DNA from: Schistosoma haematobium
Taxonomy: Eukaryota > Platyhelminthes > Trematoda > Strigeidida > Schistosomatidae
Direction of reading: 5' to 3'
Length of the DNA stretch: 64,000 nucleotides
NCBI RefSeq assembly: GCF_000699445.3
Contig: NC_067201.1
Span: 23,885,033 to 23,949,032 of the forward strand
Each line of letters starts with the position of its first letter. Positions within the stretch are counted from its first letter, which is position 1. This document shows positions 24,342 to 35,300 of the stretch, piece after piece. A program made the translations under genes and the position numbers. The notes beneath the pieces were generated by a model. The model was not told where the DNA came from and ran no database searches. It was given only the letters and a program-made list of their open reading frames with translations.

Positions 24342-24786
24342 TGAGGCAGTGACGACCCTAAGACGTGGCCAGACAGAAGTTTAAACCCAACGAGTTTGTC
24401 GTTGGTAAACACTCTTCTGATAGCTTACTAAGTGTAGCAGCATCTGGTCGTCTTTCCTTACTATATGGGACCGAGGTACAACATAGTTACAACGAAAATT
24501 TCGACTCCTCGTAAACTGCATCGTTCTTTTCCAGCCGTCCTGGAAAAGAAAAAAGAAAGTGTAAGTGCATGTCGAAATACACTCGTATGTGCGTAAAAAC
24601 ACATTGTCGGCGAAAAAATGGAAAATATACTCAAGCACACGTAATAGCGTTAAAAAAATGTTTTTTATGTTTTTTTTAAAATAAAAATAAAAATATGTAA
24701 GCATATTAAAATTGTCTTTTTTCTAAAAAAAAAATTATATATCGTAAGAAGAAAGATCGAGATAATATAAAATGTCGAGTAGTGCC

Positions 24787-27700
24787 TTACGTGCAGTAGT
24801 CGTTTAAATGTTCTGGAAATCTTACTCTTCTTCCAGAACGCGTCGTTTTAGGTATATTTTCAGATACATTCGGAGTATCATCGCTAGTGTTGGTTGTCGG
24901 TTGAGGAATTATGAGTGTAGGAGTCGCGTTGTCCGATTGTACCGGAGGAAAATCGACGTGAATAGGATTTCCTTCTAAATACGCTGCTTTTAAGCGATCG
25001 ATGCTGATGCTATCGTTTGTTCCGTTCTTATCGACTATATAGTACTTAGATTCACGTTGAAGAACTTTGAAGGGTCCTTCGTATGCTGATTCGAATGGTC
25101 GTCGATGCGAGTCTCGACGAACGAAAACGTGTGTGCTATATCGTAAGTCAGGTTGAACGAAAACATCGGTTGATTGTAGTCGAGTGGAAGCAGGTTTAAC
25201 TGAACGCATTGCGTTTGTAAGCCTGTTCGTGTAGGAGGTTAGATCCATGTTCATTGAAAAGGATGAAGGATCCACGAATTCTCCTGGAAGTCGAAGTGTC
25301 GTTCCATAAACGAGTTGAGACGCAGTGTATCCAATGTCAGCTTTCACTGCATTGCGGATACCTAGTAAGACGAGTGGAAGAGCGTCGGTCCATTGTGAAA
25401 CGTTTGCAGCTGATAGCGAAGCTTTCAGTTGTCGGTGAAAACGTTCTACCAACCCGTTTGCTTGTGGATGGTAGGCGGTCGTTCGGAAGCGAGTGATTCC
25501 TAAAAGTGTGGTCAGACGACGGAAAAGTTCAGATTCAAACTGACGTCCGCGATCTGTAGTGATGGTTGAAGGGCAGCCGAAGTTTGCTACCCATCGCTCG
25601 ACGAAGGCGCGAGCCACTGTTTTAGCAGTGATGTCCTTGATAGGTACTGCTTCTGGCCATCGAGTGAAACGGTCTACGCAGGTTAAGAGGTAAGCGTATC
25701 CATTTGAATCTGGTAAAGGTCCTACCAAATCCAGATGAACATGGTCGAAACGAGCATCGGGAGTTTTAAACGAGCCTAGGGGACATTTATTGTGTTTGAT
25801 AACCTTAGATTTTTGGCAGCTTACACAGGAGCGTGCCCACTCCCTCACGTCTTTATTCATGCCAGGCCAGCGAAACTGTTCTGCCATAAGCTTGATGGTT
25901 GCACGAACACCTGGGTGAGAAAGTTTGTGCAATGTATTGAAGACATTGCGTCGATAATGTTTCGGCACGATTGGGCGATCCCTACCCGTAGATGTGTCAC
26001 ACAGTAAGGTTTCCTTACCTGTTCCCATCTGTTTGATGCGTAGTTTAAGGGTTGTGGACGATAACTCGTGCTGAAGATCACTGTCTTCTTTTTGAAGCTC
26101 GGCGAGTTTAAGAAGGTCGATTCCTCGGAAACTGTTCAGGGAAGTTATGCGAGACAAAGCGTCTGCAACTACATTGTTTGCTCCAGAAATATGTTGAATG
26201 TCTGAAGTAAACTGCGAGATGTAGTCCAGTTGTCGAGACTCACAGGGAGAGTACTTGTCTGAAGTAGAGCTTAGAGAGAAGGTGAGTGGCTTATGGTCAG
26301 TGAAAAGAGTGAATTCATGACCTTCGATATAATGTTGAAAATGCCGTACAGCACAATACATAGTTAGGAGTTCCCTAACGAATGTGCTGTACTTCGATTC
26401 GGTGTCTAGCAACCATCTAGAGAAAAATGCCAATTGTTGCCAGGAGTTGTTAACCCATTGTTGTAAGACTACCCCGATTGCTGAGTCGGATGCGTCTACT
26501 GCGATGCTAGTGAGTGCTTGAGTGTCCTGATGTGCAAGCATTGTTGCTTTCGCAATAAGTTCCTTAATTGTGGAGAATGCTTTTCGTGCGGTGTCGTCCA
26601 AATTAATGGATTTCGCATTTCCACGAAGTTGGTGGGTTAGCGGTTTCATGAGTAAAGCGCTTTTAGGTATGAATCGTCTATAGAAACTTACAAGGCCGTT
26701 AAACGTTCGTAGTTGCTTGATCGTGGTCGGTTCTGGGTAATCCAGAATTGCCGCCACTTTGGTCCTAAGGGGTCGGATACCTTGAGCATCGATAGTGTGT
26801 CCCAGAAAGTCTAATGAGTCGGTTCCAATTTGGCATTTCTGAACGTTTACAGTAATGCCATGTTTTTGTAGTCGTTCGAAAACAAGATCCAGATGCTTGA
26901 GATGTGTTCCTATGTCCGGACTTGCGATTAGACAGTCGTCAACATACGCGTGTACGAAGTTGAGACCTCGAAAAACGTCGTCTATGAATCTTTGGAATGT
27001 TTGAGCAGCGTTCCTTAGACCGAAAGGCATTCGCAAAAATTCATAGAGTCCGAAGGGATTTATGATAGCTGTTTTCGGTATGTCGTCAGTAGCCATAGGG
27101 ATTTGGTTATACGCTTTAACCAAGTCGATTTTCGAAAAGACAGTTGTACCTTTTAAGGTAGCTGTCAAATCGTGAATGTGAGGCAACGGGTGACGATCGG
27201 GGATGGTTTTCGCGTTCAATCGCCGATACTCACCAGTTGGACGCCAATCGTTGCTGTCCTTTTTAGGGACCATGTGCAACGGAGATGCATATGGGCTACT
27301 TGACGGTCGTATGATTCCTAAGTCTATCATATGGTCGAACTGGTTTTTCGCTAACCTTGGCTTTTCAGGAGCTAGTCGTCGTGCTTTAGAAAATACAGGT
27401 GGTCCTGTAGTCGTGATGTGATGTGTAACGTTGCTGGTTACACACGGTAATCTCGGTTGCGTGTGTTGTATCCCAGGATACTTATCGAGAAGTGGCTGAT
27501 AAAGTGGGTCTATCATATGCTTAATTGTGACTGGGGATAATCTGCAACCAGAGAAGGAATTTATGCGAACGGATAAATTAGTGTTTCCGTCTACTAGCCT
27601 CCGTTTGCGCGTGTCGATGATCAGATTATGGTGTTGTAGAAGGTCCATACCAATGATTGGCATAGAAACATCTGCAACAACGAAGATCCAGTGAATGGGT

Positions 27701-27945
27701 TTGCGTAAACCCACGTTAAGGTAAACGTACCTTTTGCCATACGTAGCAATCGGTTTTCCGTTTGCCGCCTGTAAGTTTAGGGTCGATTCGTGAAGTCGGT
27801 CGTTAGGATTTTCTGGGAGAACGCTAACTTCTGCGCCAGTGTCGACGAGGTAGCGAACTCTCGTTGTCACATCCGTGACGTATAACAGACGGCTATGTTC
27901 GCCGGCTACGGTTGCCGTTAACGCGTGCCGGCTTAGAAGTTTCCC
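24787..27945 (-). CDS. pol polyprotein of the CsRn1-like element (PR-RT-RNH-IN)
   Basis: The frame is open from the frameshift site at 27945 to the stop at 24787. Counted from 27870, 1027 residues hold these blocks. Protease has DTGA at 10-13. RT has FSKIDL at 245, MPFGLRNA at 281 and YVDD at 309-312. RNase H has acidic residues in AVDAS (459), VREL (500), FTDHK (525) and VVADALS (570). Integrase has an H-H-C-C zinc domain (648, 652, 682, 685), a DD35E triad at 714, 773 and 809, and a GPF motif at 932. No chromodomain is seen. The protein has no ATG near its start, and the frame overlaps the gag end, so it is probably made as a Gag-Pol fusion by -1 frameshifting. All catalytic residues checked are present. 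Confidence 0.92.
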   Translation of the reverse strand, partial: GKLLSRHALTATVAGEHSRLLYVTDVTTRVRYLVDTGAEVSVLPENPNDRLHESTLNLQAANGKPIATYGKRYVYLNVGLRKPIHWIFVVADVSMPIIGMDLLQHHNLIIDTRKRRLVDGNTNLSVRINSFSGCRLSPVTIKHMIDPLYQPLLDKYPGIQHTQPRLPCVTSNVTHHITTTGPPVFSKARRLAPEKPRLAKNQFDHMIDLGIIRPSSSPYASPLHMVPKKDSNDWRPTGEYRRLNAKTIPDRHPLPHIHDLTATLKGTTVFSKIDLVKAYNQIPMATDDIPKTAIINPFGLYEFLRMPFGLRNAAQTFQRFIDDVFRGLNFVHAYVDDCLIASPDIGTHLKHLDLVFERLQKHGITVNVQKCQIGTDSLDFLGHTIDAQGIRPLRTKVAAILDYPEPTTIKQLRTFNGLVSFYRRFIPKSALLMKPLTHQLRGNAKSINLDDTARKAFSTIKELIAKATMLAHQDTQALTSIAVDASDSAIGVVLQQWVNNSWQQLAFFSRWLLDTESKYSTFVRELLTMYCAVRHFQHYIEGHEFTLFTDHKPLTFSLSSTSDKYSPCESRQLDYISQFTSDIQHISGANNVVADALSRITSLNSFRGIDLLKLAELQKEDSDLQHELSSTTLKLRIKQMGTGKETLLCDTSTGRDRPIVPKHYRRNVFNTLHKLSHPGVRATIKLMAEQFRWPGMNKDVREWARSCVSCQKSKVIKHNKCPLGSFKTPDARFDHVHLDLVGPLPDSNGYAYLLTCVDRFTRWPEAVPIKDITAKTVARAFVERWVANFGCPSTITTDRGRQFESELFRRLTTLLGITRFRTTAYHPQANGLVERFHRQLKASLSAANVSQWTDALPLVLLGIRNAVKADIGYTASQLVYGTTLRLPGEFVDPSSFSMNMDLTSYTNRLTNAMRSVKPASTRLQSTDVFVQPDLRYSTHVFVRRDSHRRPFESAYEGPFKVLQRESKYYIVDKNGTNDSISIDRLKAAYLEGNPIHVDFPPVQSDNATPTLIIPQPTTNTSDDTPNVSENIPKTTRSGRRVRFPEHLNDYCT

Positions 27946-28751
27946 GAGTTGTTTTTCGAGTCACTCGGTTTCGTGTTGGGAAAATTGCAGGGTTTTCTGC
28001 AATTTCTGGAAAACTTTCCATACTGGTTATGATACCAGCACCAGTCGTGGTTATCTGTCTCTCGTGATCTAGAGACAGATCGCTTACATGAAATGCTTCT
28101 ACGTGGAGTGCACGATCTCTTACGGTCGGTACGAAGATTAAGACAACGCGTGATTGTATGACATAACTCGGTTATGTCATTCTGAATCGTTTGAGGTTTT
28201 TCTTTGACTGAAAATACCTCGGTAGTAGAAGGTTTCGTAATTTCTTAAATGCGGTCGGCAGATGCAGCTAGCTCGTCTAAGGCGTTGTTCTGGAACGAGA
28301 CCAGAACTGCTTGCACCTGTTGGGGAAGTTTTGACAAGAAGAGTTGTTTGAATAGACCTTCGTCGAAAGTTCTTGGGCCTATTGCCTCTCTCATCCGTTG
28401 CAACATGTCCGTCGCAGAACCGTGTTGCAGGTCGATGTTTTTAAAGAGTTGATCTAACCTTTGTCGATCGGTTAGGTCTCCTCGTTTAAGAATCGAGTGT
28501 TTTAAGATTTCGTAAGGATCGGAAACATCACTAGTAAACATACTAGGTGTTACGTACCTGTTGAATTCGCGCGGTAATGCCTTGCCCACTGCGAGGAATT
28601 GTGCACGTGTGTCGATCACGCCGTGCTCGGAGAAGTCGGTTTCTGCGTAGCAAAACCAGGCTTCGATGTTGTCGGGCCAGAAAGGCATCAGTTGAAACGA
28701 AGGCGGGGACAAAGTCTTAAGCTTGAGTACTTTAGGTGTCTGTTCAGTCAT
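27933..28751 (-). pseudogene. gag of the CsRn1-like element, split by a stop codon
   Basis: Gag forms the retrotransposon capsid and binds its RNA. ATG is at 28749-28751 (MTEQTPKVLKLKTLSPP...). The capsid-like part (WPDNIEAWFCYAE, LDQLFKNIDL, GLFKQLFLSKLPQQV) stays open for 168 codons to a TAA at 28245-28247. The same frame then continues without a stop to 27933-27935 and encodes a basic region and the zinc box CWYHNQYGKFSRNCRKPC (C-x2-H-x9-C-x3-C). Because the downstream frame is intact, the TAA looks like a single recent nonsense change, although readthrough cannot be excluded. An upstream in-frame ATG at 28800-28802 gives a less likely longer N-terminus. Confidence 0.82.
27939..27945 (-). 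promoter_or_regulatory. Putative -1 ribosomal frameshift heptamer GGGAAAC
   Basis: On the minus strand the gag frame reads TCG GGA AAC TTC TAA. G GGA AAC fits X_XXY_YYZ. A -1 slip gives GGG AAA CTT CTA AGC and enters the pol frame, which is open from there to 24787. The gag stop lies 4 nt past the heptamer. A downstream stem or pseudoknot was not established. Confidence 0.6.
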
Positions 28752-28908
28752 GATGAAGTATGAAGATAATGAACGGGGGAAAAAATATATATATATATCC
28801 AAGAAAAAACACGAAAAAAATCACAATGTTTAAAAAAATAAAAAATAAGGCAATGATATATAAAAATCCCAAAAAGGAACAGACTCACAGTTGCAATTAG
28901 GTGTACCA

Positions 28909-28927
28909 GATCACGACGGTCTCACCA
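28909..28927 (-). other. Primer binding site (tRNA-Trp-like)
   Basis: One base after the 5' LTR the minus strand reads TGGTGAGACCGTCGTGATC. It pairs with a tRNA 3' end ...CACCA. It resembles the tRNA-Trp site used by CsRn1-group elements but appears to differ at about three positions from animal tRNA-Trp as I know it. Confidence 0.6.
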
Positions 28928-28928
28928 A

Positions 28929-29246
28929 TGATGATGTCACAGATATTCAGTGTTCGACAACGCTTTTACCAGTAACACCTTCTAATATAATTCGTTCCCA
29001 CCCAGAGAAATCAAAAGATAGAGTCGAGATCGGAAGAGTGTATTTCGCGATAACCAATATATCGGAATTCTCTGATCTAATCTGGCTAGCGATTGCGGTT
29101 GATGTTGAGCACAGCGTTACCACACGTGATCTGGTGCGGATGCATGACCGAGCGCCTTCAGCTAGATGAGTCCACTAAAACATATGGTCAGCATCCAATG
29201 TCGAAAACTTAGAGCTATTTATTTTGGGGATTTATTTACCGCTACA
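28929..29246 (-). repeat. 5' LTR of the CsRn1-like element
   Basis: 318 bp, the partner of 24007-24324. It is followed on the right by ctgt, the target duplication. The promoter of the element should lie here. An AT-rich aaataaatagc segment near its start on the minus strand may contribute, but no TATA box could be assigned firmly. Confidence 0.92.
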
Positions 29247-29249
29247 CTG

Positions 29250-31390
29250 TGTTGCGTTGTTATGACAGATTTAAACACGAAATAAGGCATTTAGTTGTGA
29301 GGTGAATGTAACTGTTTTATATGCAACTAAGTTGGCGTGAGGTAGCTAGTAGTTTTGTCAATAGCTTACTTAGTTGACAAGCCTTTGATCTATTCAAATA
29401 TAGTTAGATCTTCACTAACATGCAAATCAAAAAGCTTGCTACACATCATGCTGCCATAGCTGTTTCTGTTGGCGCACTCAGGAAAACTTTAAACCAGTGG
29501 AGAGGTCCGAAGTGCTGAAATAGTGCGGAGATAACGTCCTTCTGGTTCTATCAGATAAAGTTTAAAATAACTATGCTGAGTTTGGAATTGGACGCTGAAG
29601 TTCTTTCGGTACTCCCGGGATTTCGAACGTTTGCCTTGTAAGTGTCTGAAATCATGGTCATTAATTAATGTGGTGTGTTCGGTTGATATTAGTCATACTC
29701 TCTCGCTCTTAATCATAGCCACTCCAAATATGTCTGCGAAAATACTGAGATCAACTTGAGATACGTTTATTCACATCCGGATTTGTGTATTGAGGACGGA
29801 AGGTCTACTGCTTGTTAGTCCTATTTTTGTAAGCTACTGAGTGTCATGTCTTTTCTTGAACGAGTCAATTAAAGGTGAAGACGCAACTTATTTGAGTAAC
29901 AGGTTCCAAAATCGATGGCTTGGTGTAAAACCTGCATGCCACAAGTATTTTGTTTGTTATTGGTTTTTGTTTTGTGAGTTGTACTGATCTTGTTGGAAGA
30001 AAAAGAAGATAAATCAGGTCCAAAATTATCTCTTAGTAATCTATATGTTAAAATCGGCCTACTTGATCTGCTATGGGGTACAAGTTTTCACCGTTCAGGC
30101 GGCGCTCGTTTATTTCTGCCTCTGTTAATCGTCTCGATACAGTCAGCCAGGTTGAAATATGTACAGACATATTCTGAGTCCAATCAGTATAATGCTTTTT
30201 TCCTTAGCAGTAGTGAAACTAATTTTTAAGAGGCTGCTTGCCTGTGTACTTTTGGGATCCACTTTGGTCCCATTCTATAAAGCTTAAGAAAGCTAGCTCC
30301 TGTTACTGTTTCCGCTGGTACATTGCTTATTAAAGATTTAATACGGCTTGCTTCGTTTTCAGACTCGGCTTATGGTTCCCTTTCGAAGGACCGAATTTTC
30401 TGTGACATCTGTTTTGATAAGCTTTGGTCTTTTGTTTCTTAAACTCTTCTCATCACTACAGTTCGGCAACGGAAATACAAGTCTTAATTTTTCCCCTAAT
30501 TCTCAAGGTGCTGCTGTAAACCAAACATTGACTTCATTTTGTTTCCTAATCAAATCTTGAACGTTGAGGTTTTGCTTCTACATGGTCTGTTTTGGGTTGA
30601 TAAGGGGTTTTATAGTTGAAACCATTGACCCATACTTTAGAGTTCTCTGTAATTTGTTTCTTATTTGCGTGCTTTTCCTTTGTAACCACGCCTAAGTTTG
30701 TGTATCTATATTATAACATCTATTGGTCTCGCTAATGATAAATGGGAAGGGTTGTCAGATGGTTATAAAGGTGTTAAAATATAAAATGGTTAGGTTTGAT
30801 TTAAACACTGCTTCTTCCTGTAGGTCGAATGTTATAACTTTATTATGAAGCAGTCTACTCTTGGTTCCCATCTATTTCCTGCATTCGTCTAAACCATGTG
30901 GATGCAGTATATCTAATGTCTTTGTTACGAGCTTGTTTGAGTTGATTGTTTTCTTTGCCATCACTTCTTGTTTCCGTATGGTTCCAGGTCTTCGGTTATA
31001 TTGAAAACGCGTTAGTCTAGCCACTCGATTAAACTAATCCCGGTTACTTTGATACTAAGTGCGTTTGTTTCATGGCAATGGGGATCCTGGATATAAGCAG
31101 CTATCAAATTAACATGTAGGAGGTTGATTGGGTGCAGTATAAATAGCAATATAAAGAAAGTCTGGATGCGAGAGAAGACAATTGTTTCAAGAAATAAATA
31201 AGTAAATAATTGGTTGGTAATGCAGACAGTGTGGGAAGACCAGTGTAGGAATAATATAGAACAAAGGAATGATAATGAGGTACAAATCCTTGACTAGGTG
31301 ATCATTTTCCAGAAAATTATTAAGTTTGAGGGCTCTCCATCCTCACCTCATATTGTGGCTTCACTCACCATTCAGAGTGGTTTTATGCGC
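29250..31390. other. No recognised gene
   Basis: T/G-rich sequence between the LTR element and the first POMP exon. Short open frames (for example 29990-30229) have no motif that I recognise. A 5' UTR exon of POMP could lie here. Confidence 0.3.
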
Positions 31391-31398
31391 GACTGAAC

Positions 31399-32020
31399 AT
31401 GTGGGCGACACCACGAGATGAGGTAAGGACAGAAAAATCCCAAACAGATTATTTACTGACAAATGATCAGCCTTTAGTCAAGGATGTCCACGTCCACAAA
31501 CCAAAAGCTTGGGTATCAGCCAAACTACATAGGAATCCAGTCAAGTTGAACCCAACTCTCTACTTTATGTTAAGACAACTTGGCTCAATCAACCCAGAAC
31601 TGTTCCTAACTCTTTAAAGCATACTCATGGCTCCATATTGAAGTCCGTAATGTTGTCCCTCTCTCTCCAAAAGGGGCATAAATCCCCTGGACCAAGTACA
31701 GAAACGGGTAACTAAATGGATGATGTCTAAAGAATAAGTCTTACTAAAATAGACTTCAACACGGGATTATTCTCGTTGAACTATAGGAGAATAAGTGGTG
31801 ATCTGATAATGTCATACAACAAATTAAGTTGTCCAAGTCACACCAACATCCTAATAGAACATCACCATTACCGCATTCCTCGAGGCAACTCTTGAAAAAT
31901 TGCACATCAAAAAGCGAAAATCTAAGAGACTATAGCCTTTCAGTGGCTAACTTCAATAGGAGACTTAACGGAAAAGAACTCAATGATATGTGGATAGATT
32001 CAAGGATTGTATAACCAATG
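31399..32020 (+). pseudogene. Non-LTR reverse transcriptase C-terminal relic
   Basis: Broken frames read like the end of a LINE ORF2: PWTKYRNG-, KNKSY-, YRRISGDL-like (ggagaataagtggtgatctg) and FNRRLNGKELNDMW. The last block resembles the usual 'nFKrrLd' ending of CR1/RTE proteins. Stops interrupt it throughout. The clade is uncertain. Confidence 0.4.
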
Positions 32021-32234
32021 AATAAATAGTATGTGTTAGTATAGACTGTTCGCTTAAATGTACAAGCAAAAAATTTTTTTTTCAGGTTTTACTATAATTT
32101 ATAACTTATTCATGTTTACTGTCAAAAACATAAGGATAACAGTACTTCTTATCTCATTATTTGTCTAATTTCTTTGGTCTTGAAATGGATCCTATCATAT
32201 GTCACTGAATTTTGTTTTTGTTTTTTCATTTTAG

Positions 32235-32308
32235 AAGACTTCAAAGATGTCAGAAGGAAACAAAATGCTGCATCCTGAATTCGCTGTTCGTCCATTAATG
32301 TACACTGG
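32235..32308 (+). CDS. POMP: POMP exon 1 (coding from 32247)
   Basis: Follows a pyrimidine-rich acceptor ending ttttag. The 12 leader bases precede ATG. It encodes 20 codons (MSEGNKMLHPEFAVRPLMYT) and ends GG before gtacgt. Confidence 0.85.
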
Positions 32309-35300
32309 GTACGTTGTTTTCTAAATAAATTGTAGTATTCCATACTATATTAATTTTCATTGGAGCACAGGGGGGCAATATGTCAATTTGACTCAAAGAG
32401 CTGCATAACTTGGTAGCAGTCTAATTTAAAAAAAATTCTTGTTTATCTGTATACTAAGTTGTTATTTATATCCATTGTTATTTGTACATCACATCTGGTG
32501 ATACCAAAGTAGGCACACCATTTTTCAGCATTAACCTGTAACTCATAGAATTTAAGTGAAGACCTTAATCATCACATTTTCGTAAACAACACCCCCGCCA
32601 CGAGAAGGCAATGAGTAGGACTTCCCTGGCAGAGGCTATATACGCGTGGCCATGTGAGAGCATTTCGAGAGAGAGAGCGGACTCTCCCCACTCTCGGCCG
32701 TACCAGGGCATTTAGGGGAAAGTGAGAAGCGCCTCCGGGAGTGTAGACTAAATTGTTACAACTTGAAATTTACATGGGCTTCAATTTCTTAATGTATAGT
32801 AGATTTTTCAGTCAGTCAGTTAGCTACAATGTAGGACCAGGCACATATATGCATCGGTCTAAGTTGTCACACCTCAATAACACAGCAAGATGAACACTAA
32901 ATTTATAGACATCGTTAATTCAGTGGTGGTAATATATAAAAGAGAGATTGTGTATAAGGATATAGTAGAGGAAGAAAGATTTAGTACGTAGAAAAGAAGA
33001 TATGAAGCGATTATAATCTCATAATTTAAGGGAAGACAGAGAGTGTACACACCGACGCTGTTCTGATCGATTCTGAGCCATATCACCCAGAGTCTCCGAT
33101 CACTGGTTACGATAGTCTCGCGGCCCCTAACCAAGTAGTCTGCATCTGCCAACATCGCTCAGACTAGAAGTTAGTGACTTCAAGCACTGATGCCGCGTTT
33201 TGGTTCGGCCGCCCCTAAATTCCAGCCATTTCCAACACTAGTCAGCATTGTGCGTCGTTGTAATCGGTGTTCAGGCACACGCAACACGTAGCCCAACCAT
33301 CTCAGCCGATGAACATTCACAACCTCATCAACTGGTTTACCTTCATCCCCTAATACCCTGTGTCTAACCTCACTATTACTTACCTGGTGATCCCAGCAGA
33401 TGCGAGCAATATTTTCCGGTGACTCCTAGCTTTTTTCTCACTCATACTTATTATGTTCAAGACAAAATTACTACTCAATTACTAAAGATGGTAGAGGATA
33501 GTTAAATATGCAACACAACTTCTCGAAGCTCAAACACGAAACCTTACAAAACTATTTAAAGAATTTTTCGCATCGATATCTTTTATCTTGAAAATAATTC
33601 ACTGCATAACCTCTCAGTTTATCTCCGCCTTTGTAATTAGGTTGTGGTGAATGTGTTTATAGTAGGACCCTAGTTTGTGAATCAGTAACTGCTGCGTATA
33701 ACCTAAAATAATATAGTAGTCTTCAGAATTTCGACTCTTATCCACTCTATGTGGTAGTGCACATTTATTGTGTACACAACCCATGGCATCTGTGAGTTGG
33801 TGTCAACCTGGAACCTGGGGACAAAGTGCTCATCGGTCCATTTAATCATATCTCACACCAACACAGCTAGTGAAAATCAATAAGATGGTAACCATAAAGG
33901 ACGTAGAAGTAGTTCAAAAAAACCCTTTTATGTTTTGTATGCTATTAAATTATTGGAGTAAAAACCGAATATTTCTTATTTGCCAAAAGTATCCGCATCC
34001 GTTTACTAATTATAAGTTGAGTGACTCACGATTAATTGCATTGTTTGATGACTATAACTTATCTGGTATTCATAAGGAGAGAGGGATGGTTGCTAGCAAT
34101 GAAACCAAGGACGCGCGTCTTGTCCTATTTGGAACTTTTTAGCCAAATGTACCTACATCCTAAAGTTGACATCCACTCCATAACTCTAACCCAGTACCGT
34201 TTGCTTTAGCTCATCCCCTTAGCTACTAAGTTCAAGTAACCACTGACTTGTGCAATGAGGTGAATTTTAATTCGTTTGTATTGGTTACTTGAGTCACGGG
34301 GTGAGCATCGACTCTGAGATGTAGGTACATATATCTGAATAGTTCCAAACAGAACGAAATGCGTGTCCTGGATCCCATTGCTAACCACCATCCATTTCTG
34401 CTTATTATGCTTGTGACCAAGTGAAAATATCAAGACAATCCACACAGGATACACAAATACCAAAAGAGATTAATCAATCACAGTCCTTAATATCAATGGA
34501 AAGATCCAAGCAAACAATACATACGAATTATCTATTGTTTGATATAGCTCATTTATTTCAAGTACTATGACTTGTGGTAAATGATAAAACCTTGGAAACG
34601 AAAGGATAAAACTACATGTTGCGTCTGTAAAATATCTAATGAGGATAGATTTCATGGAGTAACTATTTACAAGTTGGTATATACTTCTCCAAGTCATACT
34701 GTAGTGAACGAGAACACAAGTGGAGTCAATCAAATGTATAGGAATACAAAATTACAAAACATCTTAGTAAAATCTGAGAATCATAAAGAAAAATACTTTA
34801 TTTGCAAAGTCTCAATTAATTGTCTCAAACTTGACTGTTCCTTTTGCAAATATCAATCAATCGTCTAAGACTTCATTGTTTTTTCGTCTCCATATCAATC
34901 GTTTACCGTTCTCATTCTCTTCTCTTCGTTCTTTTTAATATTCTGCCACCAGACATTTCACTTTCGATTGATGATACATACTACTTATATCTATTGACAT
35001 CAGTAGCATACACCACAATACATTTAAAATCTATGTAGTTCTAAATTAATTACATCTGTTTATTCTTATTTATTTATTTGAACATATAAATATTGGTACA
35101 AGGGGGCACCAGATACGTATGCGCCACATAAATCTCATTTGATTTGTGTGAGGGCTGTGATACTGCCCGTGTGCCCAGATCGAAGCACGTGGTTTTCTTA
35201 GGGGGCCACACTTAGAGCCTTCGACCTGAAGGTCTGATCTACAAGGCAGTGGAGCAACGTCAGGAGATACAGTCCCATGGTAGCCGGTCACCAACGATTG

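Larger units (their letters stand above)
24007..29246 (-). mobile_element. CsRn1/Boudicca-type Ty3/Gypsy LTR retrotransposon, nearly intact
   Basis: A 5240-bp element flanked by 4-bp direct repeats CTGT (24003-24006 and 29247-29250). The two 318-bp LTRs start TG and end CA and differ at only two positions (c/t in 'aaaaga.agagtcg', g/a in 'gagcac.gcgtt'). On the minus strand the order is 5' LTR, primer site, gag, pol (protease, RT, RNase H, integrase), purine tract and 3' LTR. Gag has a CHCC-type cysteine box rather than the usual CCHC, a hallmark of the CsRn1 group known from flukes. The small LTR divergence means very recent insertion. One stop in gag makes this copy probably non-autonomous. 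Confidence 0.9.
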
